From Zygaena filipendulae (lineage: Eukaryota > Arthropoda > Insecta > Lepidoptera > Zygaenidae): a stretch of DNA of 64,000 nucleotides. Both the position numbers and the translations under genes were made by a program. Under the pieces are notes generated by a model. The model was not told the origin of the DNA, did not search any database, and worked only from the letters and a program-made list of their open reading frames with translations. The stretch is taken from positions 6,587,001 through 6,651,000 of the forward strand of contig OU015652.1 of NCBI GenBank assembly GCA_907165275.2, in the 5' to 3' direction. Of this stretch, positions 54,296-64,000 are shown one piece after another (the first letter of the stretch is position 1; the number at the start of each line of letters is the position of its first letter).

Positions 54296-55400
54296 TTTAT
54301 TGTTATCACTTATTTAAACCAAATTAGTATTAATAAAAAAATTCACTTATACGAACATCATCAAAACCAATATTATGACCAAATACAACGAAGTACATTT
54401 TAAAACTAAGATAGAAAATGTTATAAATTAAAGATAAGATACGTCTAAAATGATAAAATGAGCCTTATCAAAATATTAATATTCAAATACGTATGTAGGT
54501 AAAGTTGTAACTTTTCTAGCAGTACTTGTATTTGTACAAAATACCTAGCAAAATTTTGTTCCAAAAGATTGCTATTTACTTGCCAAAACCGTTTATTATA
54601 GGTAAAAACTCTAGAACATTTCACAATTCAGTATTCTTTTGGAACAGTTTTTTGTGAAATAATATGCCTACCTATCCGATTTATCACAATATAGTTACCT
54701 GCATTAAAATATCAATATTATCTGAAGTTTATTATTGCCTCGATGATCACAGTGACCGTATTAACTTGAACTGACGAAGCGAACTCGGTTAGATTAAGCG
54801 TGTAGGTTTTTTCATATAAATAGACACGATGCCCTAGAAATTTAATGTACCATAGTTTTATGCTAAAATCCACATAGCGAATAATTAGGTAAAGCCTCAC
54901 ATTTTAAACCTTTCAAAAGATTTTCAGTTTAAAAATTACAGTCAAAATTTAAAAAGAATGATACCGGAAAATTAACGTCTTAATTGAAATAAAATATATT
55001 ATTATATTTATTGAAATCAAATATACAAAGCTCATAAAGGAAAACGATGATAATATTATGGACATTATATAAACAAGACTCGGAATTTACAATATAGCAC
55101 AAAATCGAAAAGCGTCGTGTATCTTCGTATGTATACGTATAATATTATCTCTATAGATTCTCTATATTCAAATAGAAGTCGGTTAAAAAAAAGACATTTT
55201 GATTTGAGTGTTTGTGGACGAATTATTGAAGTCTAAAATGTAATCACTGCATATCACTATATTACTCCTTCTCAAATGAACCTAAACCTACATAACATAA
55301 CAATGGCATCCAATTGTCAATTTAACGATAATTATCGAGGATCATAGTGCTAAATCACCTAACAAACATGAATTATACACACACGCAGCTCACCTTTGGT

Positions 55401-55760
55401 ATATATGGGGAAATCACCATCGGATCGACTGTGGGTGAGCATGGGTCCGTAGCACCGCCACGGCGGTCGTGCGCGCCTCGTCCGCGAGCCCTCCACGACG
55501 CCTCACCTAGGCCAGGCCATTAGCATATGAGTATGGCACACGATAGCCTATATTTTACCCCACATTGGGGCGATGTAGCGTTCAGCCAACCGGAGCTCAT
55601 ACAAACTCGCAGACCAACTCTGACCGAGGGCAGCGGCGATGCGGCCCCACAGAGACGAATGTGCTCACTGAATCTACTGACTACTGATGGAGGCTGCGCG
55701 GCGCATCGAGTACGGCACGCGCCCCTCACCCTACCCTATCCGAACGATAACCAGAAATTC
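55401..55760 (-). promoter_or_regulatory. Phactr: GC-rich block with minus-strand donor: probable upstream promoter / 5' UTR exon of Phactr
   Basis: A CpG-rich block with a strong minus-strand donor CCTAG|GTGAGG (last exonic base 55507). It lies about 1.2 kb upstream of the alternative first coding exon at 54.3 kb and 5 kb upstream of exon 1, so it fits a non-coding first exon. Open frames on both strands here (minus 55520-55729, plus 55527-55814) resemble nothing I know and are likely compositional. Confidence 0.4.
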
Positions 55761-56201
55761 GTCGAGCCGAACCGTCTCTCCCTCATTGAATCACGTGACA
55801 TCATAAATAGATGATAATAATAGTAAAATACTGTATATTATTGCAATCTGTCACAAATAGATAATTTTATTATGTAGTAGACGCGCGATGCTTGTACAAT
55901 ATTATGTGAAGTTCATGTTACCTGGAATTCGTCGTTCCTTTCACAATTAGAAATTATGTTTTAATCCAAATAAAACTGTAGACTTGACGTGTCTGAACAT
56001 TGAAAATATAAAAAAAATTGCCGAAAACGCAATTTTTTTTTTTAAGTTTTAACTATAAGTACTAAAAATATAGTATAAGTACAATTCAATTTCTTGTGTT
56101 TAAGGCGATGTAAATTGTAGACATACGTCATGTTAAAATTATTCGCAAGGGTCATATAAAAAATAAAAACGGCAAAAAAATTATGTCTGTTTTATAAATA
56201 A

Positions 56202-56216
56202 CCCCCCCCCCCCCCC
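56202..56216. repeat. C15 homopolymer
   Basis: Fifteen consecutive C in an AT-rich stretch at the left border of the complex repeat region. Confidence 0.95.
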
Positions 56217-56529
56217 TTAAATATTTGTTTTATTTTAATTTAATTATTTATTTCGAAAGTGAATATATAACTAAATATTCTATGAATATTTCAAGCGTTT
56301 ACCTGTTGACGTTATCAATATCGAGCAAAAACGAGCAAAATGTTCATCAATCATGTTCATTGTATAGGAGCCGCCTTAAATATTTATTTTATGCTTTTTT
56401 TTAGTATTTGTTGTTATAGCGCCAGCGGCAACAGAAGTGAAAATTTCAACTGTCTAACTATCACGGTTCATGAGATACAGTCTGGTGACAGGCGTACGTA
56501 CAGGTGGACGGACGGACGGACAGCGAAGT

Positions 56530-59500
56530 CTTATAGTATGGACCGCCAAGAGGGGATTTGTGGATTAGCTAAAGCGCGTCAGATGAACATAAGGGGGGTA
56601 CCTTGCACCATGTTGAGTACCTCCACCAAATATAGGCCCTCTACACTGGTGGGTGCGTCTAGAATAACCGATCAGATTAGTAAAAAAAAATCGATAACTC
56701 GAAATACTCGAGCGCGTCAGATTAAGATATGGTGGGTTAATTACATGATGAGAAGTGTGTATATGAATAATCCCAACAAAAACATTTTCATGTAAAATGT
56801 TGCCAAGACGAGACCATATGCCAGCACTTTCAAAAGGTTATCAGATCTTATGTAGAGCCAAGCTTCTAACTCTACACGCCTTAACTCTACAAGGTCTAAC
56901 TTCACAAACTCTACACCTTAGCCAAAATATGTGGCTTGACCATTTCGCTACATTCACATGGCCCTTAGGCCCTAAGGTGAAAAATTGGTCCATTTTTCAT
57001 TACTTTTCTGTTATATAATAATAGTTCTTTGTAGTAACGAAACGGCCAAGCCACATATTTTGGCTAAGGTGTAGAGTTTGTGAAGTTAGACCTTGTAGAG
57101 TTAAGGCGTGTAGAGTTAGAAGCTTGACTCTACATAAGATCTGATAACTTTTTGAAAGTGCTGGCATATGGTCTCGTCTTGGCAACATTTTACATGAAAA
57201 TGTTTTTGTTGGGATTTCATTTCTTTTTGTAAGTCAAAATTGCAGAAGTCTCATACAAACTTCCATCCCCTAATTTAAGGGGTTGGGAGATAAAAGTTAC
57301 AAGTTTTATAATTTTTTTGTTGTTTGTTTACTAATACTAGCTTACATACCAAATTTCAGCTTTCTAGGACATTAGGAAGTACCCTAAGAATTTTGATGAT
57401 CATCACTGAGTCAGTGACGAAATCGAGGTTTTTTAGATATCAATAAAATCTAAAGGATGGGAGCTATACAATTAAAACTTTATACATTTAATAAGTCTGC
57501 TATTGACAACATATTCCGAAAATTTTGTTTATCTGGTATAATCCAGACCCAAGTTACAAGGGTTCAAAAAAACGACGAAACGCTTCGAGAAAAGGTAGGT
57601 AGTGCCCTTGCGCTTTGCTGGCTCGTCTTGGCGGGGGCACTACCGTGCCCCCAGATCTGACGATTTGAACGTGACGTAAGGGAGTTAGAGGATCACAAAC
57701 TTGCAAAAAAAAAACGCAACCTCGACATTCTCGAGCGCGGTTGATTTATTTTTTATTTTGAAGTAAATAACTCAAGGATAGCGGGAAAAATGTAATCTGC
57801 CGATTTTCATAAGCCGAAGAAACAAAAATCGTCTTTAAAGTTTAGAACGACCAGCTGCAGTGAAACATTTACCTATTCATATCTCTGTCTTTCTTTCCCT
57901 TTTACTTTTTCTCTATCTCTCACTCTCTCGCACCGTCCTCACACTACTTTCCGTCGCCATAACGTCATCACAGTATATCACGGCGCTAAACGTGTCCAAT
58001 TATAACTTTTTATTTGGTCGGTTAAAATACATTTTAAAATAAGTTAAGGTAAGTATTACATCAAACTATAGGTTAACTTCAAAAAAGTAGTGGTAAAGGT
58101 AGGTGTATTACTCCGCTCTGCGCCTCTCTCTCCCTTTCACTTTTGGTGTATCTCTGACTCTCTCACACCATATTCCCACGCTGCTGTCCATCGCCATGAC
58201 TACATACATATTTTACTTTACAGCTCATCACAAAACAACGCGTTCATGTTATTATATGTAAGATGCTTTGGCTTGTTTGTGCTTTAAAGTTATAGTACGG
58301 GAGATACCGATGCTAATTCGGGAGACACTCGAGCGTCGTTGGGACCTATTGGGTTTTGAAGATTAGGAGATATAAACAAAATAAGGTTATATGATATTTT
58401 TTCATTCACCGGTGGGTTTAGCTTCTACAGGCTTTCAAAAATGTAAAAAAAAATAGTAAAATGGAAATACTCGAGCGCGTCAGATATTGTAGTTTAGATA
58501 CTCCAAGGTGTCTCTGATATCGAAAATATATTCATCTGCCCATTTGCGTGGTGGGGGTGGCCATCCGGAAGGGGAGAAAATGAAAAAAAAAACATTTACT
58601 CGAGCGCGTCAGATATTCAAAGGGGATGTTAAGTGAGCCTTAAAAATGCACCCCTTCGAAAATCTGCCGATTTGGAGGTGACGCAAGGTAGTAGCGAATT
58701 TTTGAAAATGCAAAAAAAAATCTCAATTTTGAAATACTCGAGCGTGTCAGATTATTTTACAGAAGGTTCAGCTTGCAGTCCAAGTTATGTTGGCTTAAAA
58801 TCTGACAATAATTTTGAGGGATATTATTAATCTGACTGCTAGAAACAAAAATTATGATTTATTTTTATTTTTTATTTATTTCTGATGTAAGTTTAATAAC
58901 TTTATGAGCTATTTCTTGTTCACAAAAAACACACTTTATATTTCTATGAAATATGTAAAAGCTCACAAAATATTATTCACAAAACTAACTTTAAAGCACA
59001 AACAAGCCATTTCGTTTTACATATAATAACATGAACGCGTTGTTTTGTGATGAGCTTTATTATATAATATATATATAATTACATTAAAGTGAAAGGTGAA
59101 CCTATAGTTTGATGTAATACTTACCTTAACTTATTTTAATATGTATTTTAACCGACCAAAAAAAGTTATAATTCGACACGTTTAGCGCCGTGGTATACTG
59201 TGATGACGTTATGGCGACGGAAAGTAGTGTGAGGACGGTGCGAGAGAGTGAGAGATAGAGAAAAAGTAAAAGGGAAAGAAAGACAGAGATATGAATAGGT
59301 ACATGTTTCACTGCAGCTGCTCGTTCGATTCGAAGACGATTTTTGTTTCTTCGGCTTATGAAAATCGGCAGATTATATTTTTCCCGCTATCCTTGAGTTA
59401 TTTACTTTAAAATAAAAAACAAATCAACTGCGCTCGAGAATGTCGAAGTTGCGTTTTTTTTTTGCAAGTTTGTGATCCTCTAACTCCTTTACGTCACGTT

Positions 59501-60610
59501 CAAATGGTCAGATTATTCATATACATACTTCTCACTATGTAATTAACCCACCATATCTTAATCTGACGCGCTCGAGTATTTCGAGTTATCGATTTTTTTT
59601 TACTAATCTGATCGGTTATTCTAGACGCACCCACCAGTGTAGAGGGCCTATATTTGGTGGAGGTACTCAACATGGTGCAAGGTACCCCCCTTATGTTCAT
59701 CTGACGCGCTTTAGCTAATCCACAAATCCCCTCTTGGCGGTCCGTACTATTAGTTTTGTGAATAATATTTTGTGAGCTTTTACATATTTCATAGAAATAT
59801 AATACAATATTCCGTGATACTTTACTTTACAGCTCATCACAAAACAACGCGTTCACGTTATTATATGTAAGACGCTCTGGCTTGTTTGTGCTTTAAACTT
59901 AGTTTTGTAAATAATATTTTGTGAGCTTTTACATATTTTATAGAAATATAAAGTGTGTTTTTTGTGAACAAGAAATAGCTCATAAAGTTATTAAACTTAC
60001 GTCAGAAATAAAAAATAAATAAAAATAAATCATAATTTTTGTTTCTAGCAGTCAGATTAATAATATCCCTCAAAATTATTGTCAGATTTTAAGCCAACAT
60101 AACTTGGACTGCAAGCTGAACCTTCTGTAAAATAATCTGACACGCTCGAGTATTTCAAAATTGAGATTTTTTTAGCATTTTCAAAAATTCGCTACTACCT
60201 TGCGTCACCTCCAAATCGGCAGATTTTCGAAGGGGAGCATTTTTAGGGTTCACTTAACATCCCCTTTGAATATCTGACGCGCTGGAGTAAATTTTTTTGT
60301 TTTTCATTTTTGTCTCCTTTCGGATGGCCACCCCCACCACGCAAATCGGCAGATGAATATATTTTCGATATCAGAGACACCTTGGAGTATCTAAACTACA
60401 ATATCTGACGCGCTCGAGTATTTCCATTTTACTATTTTTTTTTACATTTTTGAAAGCCTGTAGAAGCTAAACCCACCGCTGAATGAAAAAACATCATATA
60501 ACCTTATTTTGTTTATATCTCCTAATCTTCAAAACCCAATAGGTCCCAACGACGCTCGAGTAAATCCCGAATTAGCATCGGTATCTCACTATCTCCCGTA
60601 CTATTAGTAA
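56530..60610. mobile_element. 4-kb inverted, motif-studded repeat structure (X-Y-X'-Y')
   Basis: X (56530-56768 and 57656-58060) is inverted as X' (about 59095-59755); Y (about 58290-58995) is inverted as Y' (about 59885-60605). CTCGAGCGCGTCAGAT or close variants occur at about 56568, 56707, 57730, 58328, 58470, 58599 and 58737 and, in reverse, seven times on the right; several are preceded by a run of 8-10 A. Spacing within blocks is about 129-142 bp. A related word ATCTG(A/C)CGATTTG starts the units. No protein is encoded. It looks like the ends of a large DNA element with repeated subterminal binding sites, rearranged. Confidence 0.8.
56769..57216. mobile_element. 448-bp hairpin element inserted in X
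   Basis: Arms 56769-56955 and 57030-57216 are reverse complements (ATCCCAACAAAAACATTTTC ... ). Both give the same chance frame MLPRRDHMPALSK(G/S)YQIL in opposite directions. It splits the left X arm, which continues at 57656 after a further unrelated 0.44 kb insert with the palindromic GGGGGCACTACCGTGCCCCC. The right X' arm is uninterrupted. Confidence 0.9.
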
Positions 60611-60744
60611 TAGGGTCCAGTACGAAACCCTAAAAATCATCTCGACTTCTTAATATTTACACTTATACTTGGATGTTGAATAACAAAGTCAAGTAGACGT
60701 TCACTCGAAAGTCCTCATACCATTTCTATATCCTAGGCATATAA

Positions 60745-61025
60745 ATAAAATTGAAGTGTCTGTTTGTAATTCCAATAACAGCTTTTCACTAAATGCCTAT
60801 AAAAGTATACTCAAACGACACCTACCTACATAATTTTTTTTGTATGTCTGTCTGTCTGTTCCGGCTAATCTCTGAAACGGCTGGACCCATTTAGGAACTT
60901 TCATTCACTGGCAGATAGCTGATGTTATAAAGAGTAAACTTAGGCTACTTTTATTTTAGAAAAAAAAAAAATCCTGCAGGGATTCCGAATCTCACGCGGG
61001 TGAAACCGCGGGGCTCAGCTAGTAT
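60745..61025 (-). repeat. CCGCGG-family variant, minus
   Basis: ATATAAATAAAATTGAAGTG ... GGCTGGACCCATTTAGGAAC ... TCCTGCAGGGATTCCGAATC TCACGCGGGTGAAACCGCGG GGCTCAGCTAGT. Confidence 0.8.
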
Positions 61026-61334
61026 AATAATATAATAGCCATAAATGATTACATACACATTTTCATTATAAATTATTCTGTGATTGTAGGTATAGCAGGC
61101 ATTTAGGTACAGGTTTCTAAAAAGGCTGAATTGTATATGTAGTATAAATTATCTAATTTTACTTGCATTTTATCTGCTTATTAGTCCTGTAAAAGATTTC
61201 TTTTAATTTTAAATGTAAAAGTTATGCGTGGTTTTCGACTTATCCGACAAAAGAAATGAGATCTAAGTGGGTGCCAAGTTCTGTAGATAATTCTGAAATT
61301 TATTTTAAAAGAACATGAAACATTGTAAAAATAA

Positions 61335-62040
61335 AAATTGTAACAAAAAAATTAAAACCGACTTCCAAAAACACCAAACTAAAAATAACAAAATACCGAT
61401 TTAATCCAAAAGACAAAAATACACGTAATATTATTATTGGTTTGTGCTACCACTGATTGGTTTGAATTCGGTGCCAAGTTTTGTGTCTGCCCACTAGGGT
61501 TGTACTGCTCAGTTGCTCACGATGAGCTCGTGACGGGAGTGGACTTAGCCCATCTACCCACTCCATATTTGGCTTGTCACCGATAATAATATTAGGTACA
61601 TGACGTATTTTTGTCTTTAGGATTAAATCGGTATTTTGTTATTTTTAGCTTTTTAGTTAGTAGTAGTAAGTAATTTATTTAAGTAACAATAGCCTAATGT
61701 CAACTGCTCATCACCTTTTACAAAATATATTCGTATTTATGATTTATCAATTTTTCCCGATGCTGGGACGTTAATTATTGAGGAGTCCTCCTAGTCCATC
61801 ACCATCAGTTCCACTTCGCCATATACATTGTGACGAGCATAAATTGTTTAGAAACCATATTAAAGTTAACGAATCGGAACCCATGAAATACCTGTTATTG
61901 AGTAGTTCCGATGACCATCTGTTGTCTTCATCATCAGTTCCACTTCTTCAAATTTTACTTTCCGAAAGCAAATGAACGATTTACTAAAATACAAAAATCG
62001 CTATAGGTGTGCCTATAATTTTTGAAGAATTCCCTCGATT
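61335..62040 (+). repeat. Diverged relative of the 37.1-38.4 kb elements
   Basis: Shares AAAATTAAAACCGACTTCCA, AATACCGATTTAATCC, TTGGTTTGTGCTACCACTGA and then the ATTGTTTAGAAACCATATTA and TTTCCGAAAGCAAATGAACG blocks, in the same order as at 37.1-38.1 kb. The right arm of the hairpin is mostly lost and one internal unit is missing. Confidence 0.8.
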
Positions 62041-62105
62041 TCCTTTTTGTTGCGGCACGCTGGTTGTGCTTCTTTTGTACTTCTTACATTTTACTTCTTA
62101 CATAA

Positions 62106-62512
62106 TAATTTATTATTTAAACATTTTACCGCACAATATCGAGTGTATAATAATTTAAAATTAAACTGCAACAATCACACTTGTAGTCATAAACAGAAAA
62201 ATTGTAGAAAAATGTTCTTTTCAGTAATTTTTTTGTGAAAAAATTGTGTTCATTTCAATTAGAACAAAGTAAAATCTCCTTAGTGCACTATGGCCTACAC
62301 TAGTACCTCATTCATAACATTTCTCAGACAGTAAAAAATAGTTTCTTCTGAATTTTATTCATTTCTTGTTAATTATTTGTCCACGTCCAAATATACTATA
62401 ATTTATAATTTAAATATTTTACTGCACAATATCCAGTGTATAATAATTTAAAATGAAACTGCAATAATCACACTTGTAGTTATAAACAGAAAAATTGTAG
62501 AAAAATGTTAAT
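62106..62512. repeat. Direct duplication of a ~110-bp AT-rich unit
   Basis: 62106-62216 and 62400-62510 share TATTTAAA(C/T)ATTTTAC(C/T)GCAC AATATC and CATAAACAGAAAAATTGTAG-type text at about 294-bp distance. Confidence 0.8.
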
Positions 62513-62987
62513 AATTAATAATTTCTCCACGTCCAAATATACTATAATATTTTATATGATTTTTTTTTGTTCTTTCATTATAAAAATTATAACTGAAAGT
62601 GAAAACCTAATCTACTATCTCAAAACTTACAATTCTTGTATACATATATATACTGTTTATATAAGATGTGGTAAAATTAACTGCAAATGTTTATTTACAG
62701 GGGGTGAAAGTATACGTTATAACAAACAGGATAAGCGAAAAAATAATATTATAAGTACGGTAGTTTTTCAGAATATAAAGAAAATAAATTCAATGAAAAA
62801 TCATTACAAATTACAATTACATTTACAAGGTACACAATACACGTACGTATACGTCGTACTCTCACTAATACATATACCAGGCACGCGCTACGTTCACAGC
62901 AAGCGATGCATCAGCTGTTGTTCGATCGAGGTCATTGACTTTAAAATCCCGGCGCGCGGCGATGTCTTTGTAAAGCCCACTCCATAT

Positions 62988-63116
62988 TCACGCGAGAATC
63001 TTGTGAGAACCCAAGAAAACCACGAGAAACGGCGGAGAACATCGGCTCCACATTCACGTTCTCGTGGTTTTCTCGCGTTCTCGGAAGATTCTTGCGTGAA
63101 TGTGGAGAGAGCATAA
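62988..63116. mobile_element. 130-bp hairpin MITE (CTCCATATTCACGCGAGAA)
   Basis: CTCCATATTCACGCGAGAAT ... CCACGAGAA at the left is mirrored by TTCTCGTGG...GATTCTTGCGTGAATGTGGAG at the right. It supplies the C-terminal third of a 203-codon plus frame (62505-63116), which is therefore not a gene. Confidence 0.8.
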
Positions 63117-63277
63117 AGCGATTAAGCGACCAGCGCCGTCACAGTTTTTCTTTTTGATTGATTTACTTAGTTTGAAAAAAAAATTAGAAACAATTATTAT
63201 ATGAATATGTTTACAGTGTATACTTTCAACCCTGTAAATATTTGCAGCAAATTTTACCACATCTTATATATTTATAC

Positions 63278-63492
63278 AATCTGAATCTCGGAAACGGCTA
63301 CAACGATTTTCATGAAATTTAGTATGCAGGGGGTTTCGGGGACGATTCAGGATCTAGCTAGGTTTCATTTTTAGAAAACCACGTTTTGTCCGTGTTTTCA
63401 GGCAAAATCACATGGCAAAATGAGTGTTTGGTACTGCTTTTATACTTAACAACAGATGACGCTACGAGCAAAGCTCGGTCACCCACATCTTA
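63278..63492 (+). repeat. Copy of the GGGGGTTTCGGGG repeat
   Basis: GAATCTCGGAAACGGCTACA ... GCAGGGGGTTTCGGGGACGA ... GGATCTAGCTAGGTTTCATT ... GAGCAAAGCTCGGTCACCCA; same blocks as 40.48-40.68 kb and 52.33-52.6 kb. Confidence 0.85.
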
Positions 63493-64000
63493 AAATGCAG
63501 CAAGAAACTGCAACACAAACATTGTTTTCTGACTGCTGATCGATTGCGTTCAATCGATTACATAAATGTATTTAATTTTAATTATTCAAACACAATATGT
63601 TGTGTTTGAAATATGACTAGTGTTCTAAGTTTTAATTCAAGAACATTTGTTTAGCCGTACTAAGATTATCAGCTCTTTTCCACAGGTTTCCACAGGTCTG
63701 ATTAGTTATTATGTTACTTCGGTAATACAAATTTAAGAAAAAGATAGTAACCTTGAACTGTCGAGTGTCGGGGGATTCTGGTAAGTCTATCCATAATGAA
63801 ATGCCAAACCAAACTAAACAAAAAGCAACTATCACCAGTAAAATCAGTTGTCAAATAAAGCAGTGTAATCAACTCAAAGTTGTATACCTTTAAAAAACAC
63901 CCGTTAGTTTTTAAAAAAATCGATTGTCAGTCAGCTCTCTTCTTCTTCTTCTTTAATAATGGACTCTCTTTTTCGATTTAAATACTCGAAATATTTCTTA

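Noticed and set aside
56340..60600. Matching peptides such as MNIRGVPCTMLSTSTKYRPS on both strands
   Set aside because: They match because the DNA is inverted-repeated; frames are interrupted by A-tracts and do not resemble proteins.
62505..63116. 203-codon plus-strand open frame
   Set aside because: It runs through an AT-rich duplicated segment (Ile/Asn/Lys/Tyr-rich translation) and ends in a 130-bp hairpin MITE; no domain or splice support.
1..64000. CRISPR arrays, rRNA genes or prokaryotic operons
   Set aside because: None seen; repeats are of eukaryotic mobile-element or microsatellite type.

Overview
This is nuclear DNA from an insect, very probably a moth or butterfly. It is AT-rich, its exons are short and separated by long introns with GT/AG borders, and it is full of dispersed repeats with the core CCGCGGTTTCACCCGCG and of small palindromic elements, both of which I associate with lepidopteran genomes. 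There are no operons, bacterial genes, rRNA genes or CRISPR arrays.

One gene dominates: a minus-strand Phactr (phosphatase and actin regulator) gene whose main coding path runs from 50395 down to 11508. I could join twelve coding exons by matching splice sites and reading phase: 50248-50395, 44284-44451, 42893-42991, 39692-39937, 19704-19814, 18884-19069, 18048-18249, 15858-16076, 14290-14417, 13604-13743, 12341-12477 and 11508-11523. They add up to exactly 1800 bases, i.e. 599 codons and a stop. The product has the family layout: a basic nuclear-localisation segment, an N-terminal RPEL actin-binding motif, a long low-complexity middle, three C-terminal RPEL motifs, a PP1-binding segment and the C-terminal residues TRFHRP. 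The last four residues and the stop sit on a 16-base coding exon that no ORF search would find.

The gene appears to have several alternative starts. A second first coding exon at 54199-54295 has the same end phase as exon 1, and a GC-rich 5' UTR/promoter block lies at 55.4-55.75 kb. Two further candidate first exons in the large fourth intron (25398-25593 and 35344-35377) end in the phase needed to join exon 5; they would give proteins without the N-terminal RPEL and NLS. A CpG-rich block at about 14.9-15.05 kb could be an internal promoter for a very short C-terminal form. A NAGNAG acceptor, a possible 36-base microexon and a (CA)n tract just after one 5' splice site suggest more splice variation.

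Outside Phactr I see weak evidence for other genes: a last exon on + at 1955-2114, a first exon on - at 5072-5119, signal-peptide and membrane-segment first exons on + at 7657-7746 and 23528-23671, and a proline-rich 3' exon on + near 36.6-36.8 kb. None could be assigned to a family.

The rest is intron and intergenic DNA built largely from mobile elements: perfect or near-perfect palindromes (26324-26546, 52828-53398, 56769-57216, 37106-37516, 29018-29147), elements with terminal inverted repeats (29513-29681, 40996-42471, two copies of a 0.32 kb element), a LINE reverse-transcriptase tail folded back on itself (22.2-22.5 kb), a four-unit minisatellite (31.58-31.99 kb) and, most unusually, a 4 kb structure at 56.5-60.6 kb with 14 copies of a CTCGAGCGCGTCAGAT motif spaced about 135 bases apart in an X-Y-X'-Y' arrangement.
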